A stretch of 64,000 nt of DNA, taken from assembly GCF_026247885.1 (NCBI RefSeq), contig NZ_CP110921.1, positions 3,417,501 to 3,481,500 of the forward strand, written 5' to 3'. The position numbers and the translations under genes were made by a program. Every line of letters begins with the position of its first letter. The stretch's first letter is position 1. Positions 46,706-56,447 of this stretch are shown here, piece by piece. This stretch comes from Methylococcus mesophilus. GTDB lineage: Bacteria; Pseudomonadota; Gammaproteobacteria; Methylococcales; Methylococcaceae. The notes under the pieces were generated by a model, which did not search any database, had not been told where the DNA came from, and worked only from the letters and a program-made list of their open reading frames with translations.

Positions 46706-47491
46706 TCAGAATTCGAAAACCTGTCCCTGCCGAACGAAGCCGTGGAAACCCGCTCCGGCTGCGTCGGGCAGGGGGCCGTCCTGGTAGTGGTATAGCCACA
46801 TTTTTTTCCGGATCGACGCCGGAAGTCCGCAAAGTTCCCCGTAGTGCGCATGGATGCCGGATCGCCGCGGGGCCGTCTCGCAGTCCTGGAAGATGACGTC
46901 CGCGCTGTCGTAGAGTCCGGCGAGGCGGTCGGGACAGAACTGGGTATCGGTTGTCAACACGATTCTGCAACGAGGCTCGGCCATTTCCGGCGCAGCGCCT
47001 TCCGCATGAACGTCGATCATCAGACCGTAGCTCGGAGCGAGCTCGCGACAGTCGAAATAGTGCAGCGTCGAGAAAAGACGTAGTTCGAGGCTCCCGAACC
47101 GGAATGCCCCGCCAGGGGAAAGGCGGTGGACCGTAGAGAAGAAGTCGTCCAGACGCATCGACCTTCCGTGGACGGAGGCCATGCCCCCTCGCAGCGATCG
47201 TTCCCAGAGCATCTCGGCCAGCCGCTTCTCGATGAAGAGTTCCGGCCGCATCCCGCCGGAAAAATAACGCGAAAAGCCCAGCCATTCGATGCCGCCGATA
47301 TGATCGGCATGCAGATGGCTGACGTAGAGGGCGTCGATGTCTTCCGCCCCCAGTCCCAGCCGGTGCAGGGCAAGGCGCGCGTCGCTCCCGCAATCGATCA
47401 GGAGTTTCCTGCCCTGGCTCTCGACCAGGACATTCGACTGGTAGTTTTGGAGGGCAAAGGCAGAACCGACACCGATGAACGTCAGCTTCAT
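46706..47491 (-). CDS. MBL-fold metallo-hydrolase
   Basis: 261 residues with a metallo-beta-lactamase fold. The metal motif is VSHLHADHIGGIEW near residue 58 (H-x-H-x-D-H), with further His/Asp in LTTDTQFC and GIHAHYGE. The layout recalls RNase Z-like and cyclic-nucleotide phosphodiesterase members of the family, so a role in breaking down cyclic nucleotides from the nearby cyclases is possible but only inferred. It is convergent with the receiver gene (14 bases between stops). Confidence 0.8.
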   Translation of the reverse strand: MKLTFIGVGSAFALQNYQSNVLVESQGRKLLIDCGSDARLALHRLGLGAEDIDALYVSHLHADHIGGIEWLGFSRYFSGGMRPELFIEKRLAEMLWERSLRGGMASVHGRSMRLDDFFSTVHRLSPGGAFRFGSLELRLFSTLHYFDCRELAPSYGLMIDVHAEGAAPEMAEPRCRIVLTTDTQFCPDRLAGLYDSADVIFQDCETAPRRSGIHAHYGELCGLPASIRKKMWLYHYQDGPLPDAAGAGFHGFVRQGQVFEF

Positions 47492-47618
47492 GAGATAACC
47501 CGCGAGCGGCCTGGTTCGTTGGGGGGTAGTGTATGACGCTCCCTGCGCCGGTTGTCAAAAAAATCGGTGGGTGGAAAGGGAGAGGCCGCCGCCGGAGATG
47601 GGCAGCAGCCGGGGGTGT

Positions 47619-48761
47619 TCAGAGTACGTCGAGAATGGCCCGCTTGACCGAATCCAGCTCCGCCTCGATGGTGAGCGGCTTCTGGGTGCACTGGCCGATG
47701 GCGGTGTCGGGGTCCTTCAGGCCGTTGCCGGTCAAGGTCAGCACCACCGTGCTGCCTTCGGGGATCTTGCCGCTCCGGATGTCGCGCAGGGCGCCGGCCA
47801 GGGAGGTCGCCGAGGCCGGCTCGCAGAAGACACCTTCGTTTTCCGTGAGCAGCTTCTGGGCGGCCAGGATTTCCTCGTCGCTGCATTCGTCGAACCAGCC
47901 GCCGGATTCGCGGCTGACCTGCCAGGCTTGGTCCCAGCTTTGCGGATGGCCGATGCGGATGGCGGTTGCCACCGTCTCCGGATGGTCCACCATGTGGCCA
48001 CGCAGGAACGGCGCCGAGCCGCTGGCCTGATAGCCGACCATCTTCGGCCGGCTGGTCGAGACCGGGCCGCCGGTCACGAAGCGGCATTCGCCGCTGCAGA
48101 ACGCGCAGGCTTCGGTCACGCAGTCGCGGCCGCCGCAGGCGTATTCGCTGTAGCCGATCCAATGCGCCGTAATGTTGCCGGCGTTGCCGACCGGCAGGCA
48201 GTGGTAGTCCGGTGCCCGGCCGAGTTCGTCGACGATTTCGAAGGCCGCGGTCTTCTGGCCCTGCAGCCGGTAGGGATTGATCGAGTTGACGATGGTAACC
48301 GGCGCTTCTCGTGCTACTTCCTTGACCAGCCGCATGCCGTCGTCGAAATTGCCCTTGATCTGGATCACCACCGAGCCGTACATCATGGCCTGGGCCAGCT
48401 TGCCCATGGCGATCTTGCCATCCGGGATCAGTACGAAGGCGGTGATGCCGGCGCGCGCGGCATAGGCGGCGGCGGCGGCGCTGGTGTTGCCGGTGGAGGC
48501 GCAGATGATGGCCCGGCTGCCTTCCTCGACCGCGCGGGTCACGGCCATGGTCATGCCGCGGTCCTTGAACGAGCCGGTGGGATTGAGCCCCTCGTATTTC
48601 ACGTAGAGCTCGATGCTCTTGCCCAGGATGCGGGGGAGGTTTTCCAGCCGGATCAGCGGCGTGTTGCCTTCGCCCAGCCTGATGATGCGGGTGTCGGCGC
48701 CGACCGGCAGGCGGGCACGGTAGCGTTCGATGAGGCCGGTGTAGCGTGTCGTCATAGTCAT
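47619..48761 (-). CDS. thrC: Threonine synthase with a Cys-rich insert
   Basis: 380 residues of the PLP-dependent type used for threonine synthesis from O-phosphohomoserine. The PLP lysine is in [11 protein letters not shown] (Lys66) and the phosphate loop is [13 protein letters not shown]. Between residues 208 and 235 a segment not found in typical members carries five Cys ([19 protein letters not shown]209-x4-C-x4-C-x2-C-x3-C). It might bind zinc or form disulfides. The gene lies six bases after hom, so hom-thrC form an operon. Confidence 0.93.
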   Translation of the reverse strand: MTMTTRYTGLIERYRARLPVGADTRIIRLGEGNTPLIRLENLPRILGKSIELYVKYEGLNPTGSFKDRGMTMAVTRAVEEGSRAIICASTGNTSAAAAAYAARAGITAFVLIPDGKIAMGKLAQAMMYGSVVIQIKGNFDDGMRLVKEVAREAPVTIVNSINPYRLQGQKTAAFEIVDELGRAPDYHCLPVGNAGNITAHWIGYSEYACGGRDCVTEACAFCSGECRFVTGGPVSTSRPKMVGYQASGSAPFLRGHMVDHPETVATAIRIGHPQSWDQAWQVSRESGGWFDECSDEEILAAQKLLTENEGVFCEPASATSLAGALRDIRSGKIPEGSTVVLTLTGNGLKDPDTAIGQCTQKPLTIEAELDSVKRAILDVL

Positions 48762-48767
48762 GGTTTG

Positions 48768-50078
48768 TTAACCCAGGGTTTCGAGCCGGATACGTTTCAC
48801 TGCGCCCTTGATGGTCGGCAGGGTTTCAATCTCCCGCAGGGCGGCATTCAACTCGCGTTCGGCGACCTTCTGCGTCAGCATGATCACCGGGAGATGGCTC
48901 TCGCCCTCCGGCATTTCCTTCTGCAACACGGCCTCGATGCTGATGTGGTGGGTGGCGAGGATGCGGGTCACGTCGGCCAGCACGCCGGGCTTGTCCTCGG
49001 CGGAGAGCCGGAGGTAATAGGCGGTCTCGACCTCTTCGATCGGGAGGATCGGGATCTCGGAAATCGCGGCGGGCTGGAAGGCCAGGTGCGGGACCCGGTT
49101 CTCCGGATCGGAGGTCAGGGTGCGAACCACGTCGACGACGTCGGCGACCACGGCGGAGGCAGTCGGCTCGGCCCCGGCGCCGGCGCCGTAATGCAGCGTG
49201 GGCCCGACCGCGTCGCCCTTGACCAGGACCGCGTTCATCACGCCGTTGACGTTGGCGATCAGCCGGCGCGCCGGGATCAGGGTGGGGTGGACCCGCAGTT
49301 CGATGCCTTTGGGGGTGCGGCGGGCGATCCCTAACAGCTTGATGCGGTAACCCAAGGCTTCGGCGTATTTGACGTCGTCCGCGGTGATCCCGGTGATGCC
49401 CTCGATGTAGACCTTGCCGAACTGGAGCGGGATGCCGAAGGCGATCGAGGCCAGGATGGTGAGCTTGTGGGCGGCGTCCACGCCCTCGATGTCGAAAGTC
49501 GGATCGGCTTCAGCGTAGCCCAGCGCCTGGGCTTCCTTCAGTACGTCGGCGAAGTCGCGGCCCTTTTCCCACATCTCGGTGAGGATGAAGTTGCTGGTGC
49601 CGTTGATGATGCCGGCCAGCCATTCGACCTTGTTGCCCGCCAGTCCTTCGCGGATGGTCTTGATGATGGGGATGCCCCCGGCCACGGCGGCTTCGAAGGC
49701 GACCATCAGGCCGCGTTCGCGGGCGGCGGCGAAGATCTCGTTCCCGTGCAGGGCGATCAGCATCTTGTTGGCGGTGACGACGTGCTTGCCGTTTGCCAGC
49801 GCCGTCATGACCAGATCCCGCGCCGGGAATTCGCCGCCGATGGTCTCGACCACGATCTGGATGTCGGGGTCGGAGACGATCTCGTAGGGATCGTCGGTCA
49901 GGGCGATGCCGGTGGTGTCGCAGATGCGCGCGCGCGATAGATCGCGGGTCGAGGCTCGGCAGACCTGGATCTCGCGGCCGGCGCGGCGGGTGATTTCGTC
50001 GGCATTGCGCCGCAGCACATTGACCGTGCCGCCGCCCACCGTGCCGAGGCCGAGGATGCCGATTTTTACCGGGTTCAA
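48768..50078 (-). CDS. hom: Homoserine dehydrogenase
   Basis: 436 residues: the NAD(P) loop GILGLGTVGGGTVNVL at the start, the catalytic core (GTSNFILTEMWEKGRDF near residue 175 and the Asp/Lys pair), and a C-terminal ACT domain (about 355-430) which gives threonine feedback control in this family. The enzyme reduces aspartate semialdehyde to homoserine. It precedes thrC in the transcript and follows alaC by 34 bases, all on the minus strand; alaC-hom-thrC is a common order. Confidence 0.96.
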   Translation of the reverse strand: MNPVKIGILGLGTVGGGTVNVLRRNADEITRRAGREIQVCRASTRDLSRARICDTTGIALTDDPYEIVSDPDIQIVVETIGGEFPARDLVMTALANGKHVVTANKMLIALHGNEIFAAARERGLMVAFEAAVAGGIPIIKTIREGLAGNKVEWLAGIINGTSNFILTEMWEKGRDFADVLKEAQALGYAEADPTFDIEGVDAAHKLTILASIAFGIPLQFGKVYIEGITGITADDVKYAEALGYRIKLLGIARRTPKGIELRVHPTLIPARRLIANVNGVMNAVLVKGDAVGPTLHYGAGAGAEPTASAVVADVVDVVRTLTSDPENRVPHLAFQPAAISEIPILPIEEVETAYYLRLSAEDKPGVLADVTRILATHHISIEAVLQKEMPEGESHLPVIMLTQKVAERELNAALREIETLPTIKGAVKRIRLETLG

Positions 50079-50112
50079 GCTGCGTTCCTCAAGACTTGGG
50101 AAAAGGCAGGGA

Positions 50113-51297
50113 TTATACGGCGTTGTCCTTGCGCATCATATCGCGGACGCCGCGGATGGCTTGGCGGGTGCGGTGCTCGTTCTCGATCAGGCCGAAGCGC
50201 ACGTGGTCGTCGCCGAATTCGCCGAAGCCGATACCCGGCGACACCGCGACATGGGCATCGAGCAGCATCTTCTTGGCGAATTCCAGCGAGCCCAGGCTCT
50301 GGTACTGTTCAGGGATCCTGGCCCAGACGAACATGGTGCCCTTGGGTTTTTCAACCGGCCAGCCGATGTCGTTGAGGCCCTTGCACAGCGCATCGCGGCG
50401 GCTCTGGTACATCAGCCGGATCTCTTCCACGCAGTCCTGCGGGCCTTCCAGTGCGGCGATCGCGGCTACCTGGATCGGCGTGAAAGTGCCGTAGTCCAGG
50501 TATGACTTGATGCGACCCAGCGCCGAGACCAGTTCGCGGTTGCCGCACATGAAGCCTACCCGCCAGCCCGGCATGTTGTAGCTCTTGGACAGCGTGAAGA
50601 ACTCCACGGCGATGTCCTCAGCACCCGGTACCTGCAGGATCGACGGGGCGACGTAGCCATCGAACACCAGGTCGGCATAGGCCAGATCGTGCACCACCCA
50701 GATTTTGTACTCGCGGGCGATTTCCACGACCTTCTCGAAGAATTCCAGCTCCACGCACTGCGCCGTGGGATTGGCCGGGAAATTCAGGATCAGCATCTTG
50801 GGTTTGGGCCAGGACGTCTTGATCGCCATTTCCAGTTCGGCAAAGAAATCGATCCCGGGCAGCAGCGGCACATGGCGGACGTCGGCGCCGGCCAGGACGA
50901 AGCCGTAGGGATGGATCGGGTAGGCCGGATTCGGTACCAAAACGGCATCGCCCGGCCCTACGGTAGCGAGTGCCAGATGCGCCAGGCCTTCCTTTGAGCC
51001 GATCGTCACGATGGCTTGGGAGTCCGGATCGAGCTCGACGCCGTAACGGCCGCGGTACCAGTTGCAGATGGCCCGCCTCAGGCGGGGGATGCCCTTGGAC
51101 ACCGAATAACGGTGGTTGGTGCCTTTACGCGAAGATTCGATCAGTTTGTCGACGATGTGCTGCGGCGTGGGCTGATCGGGGTTGCCCATGCCGAAGTCGA
51201 TGACGTCTTTGCCCTCTGCCCGTTCCTTCGCCTTGAGTTCGTTGACGATGTTGAAGACGTATGGGGGCAGGCGTTTGATGCGCTGAAATTCTTCCAT
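50113..51297 (-). CDS. alaC: Alanine-type aminotransferase (class I/II)
   Basis: 394 residues. PLP lysine is in [15 protein letters not shown]; other class I aminotransferase motifs include NPDQPTP near residue 40 and [13 protein letters not shown] near 170. Close to AlaC/YfdZ of enterobacteria, which makes alanine from pyruvate and glutamate; relatives upstream of hom in other genomes are often annotated as aspartate aminotransferases, so the amino acid is less sure than the family. The frame is open further upstream, but [15 protein letters not shown] is the family N-terminus. Confidence 0.9.
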   Translation of the reverse strand: MEEFQRIKRLPPYVFNIVNELKAKERAEGKDVIDFGMGNPDQPTPQHIVDKLIESSRKGTNHRYSVSKGIPRLRRAICNWYRGRYGVELDPDSQAIVTIGSKEGLAHLALATVGPGDAVLVPNPAYPIHPYGFVLAGADVRHVPLLPGIDFFAELEMAIKTSWPKPKMLILNFPANPTAQCVELEFFEKVVEIAREYKIWVVHDLAYADLVFDGYVAPSILQVPGAEDIAVEFFTLSKSYNMPGWRVGFMCGNRELVSALGRIKSYLDYGTFTPIQVAAIAALEGPQDCVEEIRLMYQSRRDALCKGLNDIGWPVEKPKGTMFVWARIPEQYQSLGSLEFAKKMLLDAHVAVSPGIGFGEFGDDHVRFGLIENEHRTRQAIRGVRDMMRKDNAV

Positions 51298-51404
51298 CCT
51301 GGGGAGCCTGGCTGGGGAGTTGTGCCTTGAATCGGGGCCGGTATTCGCGAGCTGCGCCGGAATCCGGAAAAAACGCCCAACGTTACCGGCCGGCGCGGCG
51401 CATG

Positions 51405-52109
51405 TCAAACGGCCGGCATGGGCCGTGCCGGTCGCCGTTCGCGGGTGCGGAGCCAGCGGTCGTAAGCACCGAGCCGCTCCGCCGTACCGATGTCCAGCCA
51501 GAAGCCCGAGTGCAGCTCGCCGCTGATGCGGCCGGCGGCCATGGCCTGCCTGAGCAGCGGCGCCAGCGGCGCCCGTCCCGGCGGGAGCGAAGCGAACAGT
51601 TCCGGCCGGTACGCGCCGATCCCGGCGAATGTGAAGGTCTGGGCGCCGTCGCCTGGCGGCGTCACGCTGCCGCCGTCGAGGCGGAAGTCGCCTTGCAGAT
51701 GATGGGGGGGGTTGGGCGCAAGCACGAGATGGGCATCGCCGGACGGTTCGCGGCGCAGGCGGGAGAAGTCGTAGTCCGTGCCGATGTCGCCGTTGACGAC
51801 GATGAACGGCTCCGGGCCCAGCAGCGCCAGGGCCTGACGGATGCCGCCGGCGGTTTCGAGCGCGTGGGCGCCCTCGTCGGAGTACTGGATGCGGGCGCCG
51901 AAGCGCCCGCCGTCGCCGAGTCGTTCGCGGATCTGCCGGCCGAGATGAGCGAGGTTGATGACGATGTCGGCGAGTCCCGCGTGTACCAGCGCCTCCAACG
52001 TGTGTTCGATCAATGGGCGGCCGCCTGCGGGCAGGAGGGGTTTCGGGGTGTGATCGGTCAGCGGACGCAGGCGCTCGCCCCGGCCCGCGGCGAGGATCAT
52101 GGCTTTCAC
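51405..52109 (-). CDS. murU: N-acetylmuramate alpha-1-phosphate uridylyltransferase
   Basis: 234 residues of the sugar-phosphate nucleotidyltransferase family ([20 protein letters not shown] at the start, [14 protein letters not shown] near 110, [11 protein letters not shown] near the end). With the adjacent kinase AmgK it forms the anhydromuropeptide recycling bypass that returns MurNAc to UDP-MurNAc and gives natural fosfomycin tolerance. Start is GTG at 52109, overlapping the amgK stop (GTGA). Confidence 0.9.
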   Translation of the reverse strand: MKAMILAAGRGERLRPLTDHTPKPLLPAGGRPLIEHTLEALVHAGLADIVINLAHLGRQIRERLGDGGRFGARIQYSDEGAHALETAGGIRQALALLGPEPFIVVNGDIGTDYDFSRLRREPSGDAHLVLAPNPPHHLQGDFRLDGGSVTPPGDGAQTFTFAGIGAYRPELFASLPPGRAPLAPLLRQAMAAGRISGELHSGFWLDIGTAERLGAYDRWLRTRERRPARPMPAV

Positions 52110-53134
52110 GCGGCGGCGGCCTCGTTCAGGACCGGGCAGACGCGCAGGTCGAGAAAGCGATGGAATTCCCCCAATTCCGGATATCTGCCGGCGACATCCA
52201 GGACGTAGCGCAGGGTTCGGGGAATGTCCGGCAGGTAGCCGTCCTTGCCGTCGCGCAGATGCAGCCGGGCGAAGATGCCCACGGCCTTGAGATGGCGCTG
52301 CAGGCCCATCAAGTCGAACCAGCGCTGGAAGGTTTCGCTGTCGGCAGCAGGGCGAGATCCGCTGTCGGCAAGGCGGTGGCGGTAATCGTCCAGCCAGCGC
52401 TTGACGCGCGCCTCGGGCCAGGCGATGTAGCAGTCCCGCAGCAGGGAGACCAGATCGTAGGTGATGGGGCCCACGACGGCGTCCTGGAAATCGAGCACGC
52501 CGGGATTGCGTTCGCCGGTGACCATGAGGTTGCGGGAATGGAAATCGCGATGGACGACGACGGCAGGTTGCTGTACGGCCGATTCGATCAGATGCAGGGA
52601 GAGCCGCCGGTAAAGCGCTTCCTCTGTGGCGCTGAGTTCCAGGCTCAGCAGTCCGCCGAGGAACCAATCGGGAAACAGTTCCAGTTCCCGCAGCAGCAGG
52701 TCTTCATCATAGGCGGGCAGGCCGCAGCCGCCGGCATCGATGCGGAGTTGCATGCGCGCCAGCGTTTCCAGCGCATCGGCGTACAGGAGGTCGGCGTCTC
52801 CGGACGCCAGTTGCTGCAGGTAGTTGGTGTCGCCGAGATCGGACATCAGCAGGAAGCCTTGGTCCTCGTCGGCGGCGAAGATGCGGGGAGTGTGTACTCC
52901 CGCGTTCTCCATGAGGCCGGCGGCGCGAACGAAGGGCCGCAGCTTTTCCTTGGCCGGCGGGGCGTCCATCGCAATATGGCTGGCATCGCCGGCCCAGACC
53001 CGGAAATAACGGCGGAAGCTGGCGTCTCCGGAGATCGGCCGGATATCGTCGGGAGCGCGTCCCAGAATGGACGGGAGCCAGCGCTGAAGCGCTTCGAAGC
53101 GGTTGTCGGTGGCGATGGCGGGAGAGTTAATCAA
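52106..53134 (-). CDS. amgK: N-acetylmuramate/N-acetylglucosamine kinase
   Basis: About 342 residues of the aminoglycoside phosphotransferase fold. [11 protein letters not shown] near residue 205 and [11 protein letters not shown] 12 residues on are the catalytic and metal motifs. It phosphorylates MurNAc at C1 for MurU. The frame is open to 53275, but the family start is near 53134; I chose TTG with AAGG ten bases upstream. No ATG fits, so the exact start is uncertain. It is divergent from lptD, as in Pseudomonas. Confidence 0.88.
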   Translation of the reverse strand: MINSPAIATDNRFEALQRWLPSILGRAPDDIRPISGDASFRRYFRVWAGDASHIAMDAPPAKEKLRPFVRAAGLMENAGVHTPRIFAADEDQGFLLMSDLGDTNYLQQLASGDADLLYADALETLARMQLRIDAGGCGLPAYDEDLLLRELELFPDWFLGGLLSLELSATEEALYRRLSLHLIESAVQQPAVVVHRDFHSRNLMVTGERNPGVLDFQDAVVGPITYDLVSLLRDCYIAWPEARVKRWLDDYRHRLADSGSRPAADSETFQRWFDLMGLQRHLKAVGIFARLHLRDGKDGYLPDIPRTLRYVLDVAGRYPELGEFHRFLDLRVCPVLNEAAAA

Positions 53135-53339
53135 ATGTGCAAACCTTGGGTTACAATGATTCGATTTTTCATGGTTCTTAATGATATAGGATTTGCGGGT
53201 CACATGGCTGTCCGTTCCATCGAGCTGGGTACAAGCATTTCCTGGACCACTTTCTCCATGCTTTTTCCGCATCAATGACCCGGTGGTTCTCCATCGCCGT
53301 TCAGGCTATTTGGCCCGGCTCCGTCGCGGGAGTGCCGGT

Positions 53340-56300
53340 TTGATCGTGCGCGGGCCGGGACCGGCTTCTTCGGCGGCGGATGCGTCGTCCACCTCTGGCC
53401 ATGCTTCCGTACCGCTGCGGACCGCGGTATTCATGGCGCTGGCCGCGAGCTGGCAGCCGTCGGCGGTCGCGGTGGGCAACTGGAACTGCGAACGCAGCAC
53501 CGACGACAAGCAGTGGGAATGCGTAGCCAAGAAAAAGGACGGAGGAGCGGAAACTCCGGCAGAGCCCGAGCCGAAGGCCCCGCTTGCCAGGCCGATCGCG
53601 CCGCGGGAGGCGGCTTTGCCGGAGTCGCGCCGAGCCGCGGCTGCCACGGCACCTCCGTTGCCGCCGGCCGAAATTGCGCCGGTGGTCAAATCCGAGCCCA
53701 GGCCGGCGGCGCCTCCGCTTCGCTCCGCCGAACCCGCACCGCCAGCCGAGATGGCGTCCAAGCCTGTCGACGAGGAGGATGAGGAAGGCGAGTCGGCGGA
53801 GGCGGAAAAAGTAATGCCCGCAGCCGCACCCGAGGCGGCGGCAGACGAATCCGCCGGTGAGCCGGGCAGGGCGCCCCGTCCGGAGACGCCGCTGGCCGCC
53901 TCGCGCTTCGTCCCCTCGGGAACCGTGTCGGTGCGGCAGGAGGCCGCCTTGCCTCAGCCCGTAGCCGCCAATGCCCCGAGCGCGCCGGCCGGCTGGACCT
54001 GCCGGCCGCAGAAGGAGAGCAGGAGCTGGGATTGCAACCTGGTGGGGCCGGACCCCCGCGGCGTGGCGCGGGCCGTCGGCGCTGCGAGCGAGCCTCCCGA
54101 GGACTGGGCTCAGGCGACGACGATTACGGAATACGACGAACAGCGCTTCGATCGCCTGCTCGGCATGATGCCGGGCAACCCCTGGGCGGGAACCTGCTCC
54201 CGCGGAAAGCGCGAATCCGATGCGGCCAAGGATTTCCTCCTCTCTTCGAAAGACCGGCTTGCCCGCAAGCGGGCGCCGGTGGAAGTTCACGGGGATTACG
54301 GTGAAATGGACGATCAGGAGGTTGCGACCTTCACCGGCGACGCCGAGGTGACGCGCTACGACCAGCATGTGAAGGGCGATTTCCTGAGCCTCAATACCGA
54401 GGCCGACACGGTGAACGCCCGCGGCAGCGTGTTCTACCGCGAAAAAGGCCTGGCCTTTTCGAGTGACACCGCCTTCATGCGGATGGAAGAAGACAAGGGT
54501 GTGCTGCGCAACAGCCAGTTCATCGTAGAAACGATGCCTTCGCGCGGAGTCGCCCGAGTAGCCCACATGGACAGCGATACCCGCTCACGCTACGAGACTG
54601 CCACCTACACGACTTGTCCGCCGGGCAATACGGACTGGATGCTGCACGCCGACGAAGTCACGATCGACAAGGAGACCGGACGGGGGGGCGCCTCCCATGC
54701 CTGGATGGAGTTCAAGGGGGTGCCGATGTTCTATACCCCGTATATGGACTTTCCCGTGGACGACCGGCGGCAATCCGGGTTCCTGTCGCCTTCGCCGGGT
54801 TGGTCGGGAACCAACGGCTACAACCTCACCGTTCCATACTATTTCAATCTGGCGCCCGATTATGACCTGACGGTGACGGCGCGGGAGATGACAAACCGCG
54901 GGCCTTTGTTCGGCGGCGATTTCCGCTGGCTGACCGAACACCAGCGTCTGCGCCTGCTGGGGGAGATCATGCCGGAGGACACTCAAGAGAAACAGACTCG
55001 AGGGCAGGCTGGCTTCGACGCGATGGGACGGTGGACCGAAAACCTGTTCACGCTGGTCGACCTGAACTACGTTTCCGATCCTCTTTACCTCAATCAGGTG
55101 AACAACAACCTGGGCCTAAACTCCAACACCTTCGTCCAGAGCCAGGCGTACGCCGACTACACGTATTCGAACGGTTCGGTCAGACTGCTGACCGACTATT
55201 ACCAGAACGTCGATCCGTCGATTCCGGCGGAGCAGACGCCTTATTACCGCCTGCCGAGTCTCAGGGGAGGGTACAGTGCACAGATCGGCGATTCAGGGTT
55301 CCGCTTCCAGACCAACGCGGAGGTCGTGAATTTCGGCCATGGCGGCACCACCGTCAAAGGCCAGCGTCTGAACGTCCGGCCGCAGATTTCCTATCCCATC
55401 CAGGCCCCGGGCAGTTTCGTCATTCCCAGCGTCGCCATGCAGAACACGACCTATATGCTCCAGGATCAGGCGGCGGAGACAGACAGCAGCCTGAATCGTG
55501 TCGCTCCCATCTTTTCGGTGGACAGCGGCCTGGTTTTCGACCGCGATTTCGAACTGGGGTCCGCCTCGCTGCGGCAGACGCTGGAGCCCCGCGTGTTCTA
55601 TACCTATGTGCCGAAGATCAACCAGAACGATTATCCGATTTTCGACAGCAACTACTACGATTTCACGTATTATCAGCTGTTTCGCACCAACCGTTTCGCA
55701 GGTTCCGACCGTCTGGCGGACATGAATCAGGTAACCGTCGGCCTGACTTCCCGTTTCATAGATCACGACAGCGGCTTGGAACGGTTCAGCGCCAGCTTGG
55801 GGAAGGTATTCTTCATCAACGATCCGTCGGTGACGCTGGTAAACCCCTATGGAACTAATCCCCTGGGCATCGACCTGGGCACCGACCAGGGCCAGACGAC
55901 CTACGATACTTACAACCAGAGCTTCGCCAACATCGTCAGTCAGGTGGATGCCAGGGTGACGGAAAACTGGTCGATAGGCGCGGGCGGGCAGGTGTCACCG
56001 AACAGCGGGCGCATAGAGCGGGGGTCGGCTGGGCTGCAGTACAATGACCATCAGAATAATCTGCTCAATTTGAGCTACCGCTACCGTCAGCCTATCCCCA
56101 ATCAGACCGACCAGCTCTCCAGCGCGCTGAACAATACCGATGTGTCGTTCCGCATTCCGTTCTTCAAGGACTGGCATGTCATCGGGCGCTGGCAGTATTC
56201 GCTGCTCTACAACAGAACGCTTGAAAGTTTCATCGGTCTGGAGCACGAAACCTGTTGTTGGCGTTTCACCCTGATTGGGCGCGAATACCTGAACGGCGTC

Positions 56301-56447
56301 AATCAAAACAACTATAACGACAGTACTTCCAATACCTCCATTTTCGTCCAGCTCGAACTCAAGGGCCTGACCCGCCTCGGCGATCAGGTCGACAGGTTCC
56401 TGTATCGATCCCTGACGGGTTACCGGATGCCGAATGATGATTTCTAG
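53340..56447 (+). CDS. lptD: LPS-assembly outer-membrane protein LptD
   Basis: About 1035 residues, longer than usual. After a signal peptide (LRTAVFMALAASWQPSAVA) come a duplicated WxC-x8-WxC motif (53481-53522 and 53994-54035) separated by a 150-residue Pro/Ala/Glu-rich stretch, the OstA/LptA-like N-domain (VATFTGDAEVTRYDQHVKGD) and the large C-terminal barrel. LptD with LptE inserts lipopolysaccharide into the outer membrane. The start is uncertain: TTG at 53340 with GGGAG seven bases upstream is preferred over TTG 53193, which would place 75 odd residues before the signal. It overlaps surA by 14 bases. Confidence 0.9.
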   Translation: MIVRGPGPASSAADASSTSGHASVPLRTAVFMALAASWQPSAVAVGNWNCERSTDDKQWECVAKKKDGGAETPAEPEPKAPLARPIAPREAALPESRRAAAATAPPLPPAEIAPVVKSEPRPAAPPLRSAEPAPPAEMASKPVDEEDEEGESAEAEKVMPAAAPEAAADESAGEPGRAPRPETPLAASRFVPSGTVSVRQEAALPQPVAANAPSAPAGWTCRPQKESRSWDCNLVGPDPRGVARAVGAASEPPEDWAQATTITEYDEQRFDRLLGMMPGNPWAGTCSRGKRESDAAKDFLLSSKDRLARKRAPVEVHGDYGEMDDQEVATFTGDAEVTRYDQHVKGDFLSLNTEADTVNARGSVFYREKGLAFSSDTAFMRMEEDKGVLRNSQFIVETMPSRGVARVAHMDSDTRSRYETATYTTCPPGNTDWMLHADEVTIDKETGRGGASHAWMEFKGVPMFYTPYMDFPVDDRRQSGFLSPSPGWSGTNGYNLTVPYYFNLAPDYDLTVTAREMTNRGPLFGGDFRWLTEHQRLRLLGEIMPEDTQEKQTRGQAGFDAMGRWTENLFTLVDLNYVSDPLYLNQVNNNLGLNSNTFVQSQAYADYTYSNGSVRLLTDYYQNVDPSIPAEQTPYYRLPSLRGGYSAQIGDSGFRFQTNAEVVNFGHGGTTVKGQRLNVRPQISYPIQAPGSFVIPSVAMQNTTYMLQDQAAETDSSLNRVAPIFSVDSGLVFDRDFELGSASLRQTLEPRVFYTYVPKINQNDYPIFDSNYYDFTYYQLFRTNRFAGSDRLADMNQVTVGLTSRFIDHDSGLERFSASLGKVFFINDPSVTLVNPYGTNPLGIDLGTDQGQTTYDTYNQSFANIVSQVDARVTENWSIGAGGQVSPNSGRIERGSAGLQYNDHQNNLLNLSYRYRQPIPNQTDQLSSALNNTDVSFRIPFFKDWHVIGRWQYSLLYNRTLESFIGLEHETCCWRFTLIGREYLNGVNQNNYNDSTSNTSIFVQLELKGLTRLGDQVDRFLYRSLTGYRMPNDDF

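Noticed and set aside
48768-51297. Amino-acid riboswitch or attenuator ahead of alaC-hom-thrC
   Set aside because: The 107 bases upstream of alaC show no convincing leader peptide or terminator pair.
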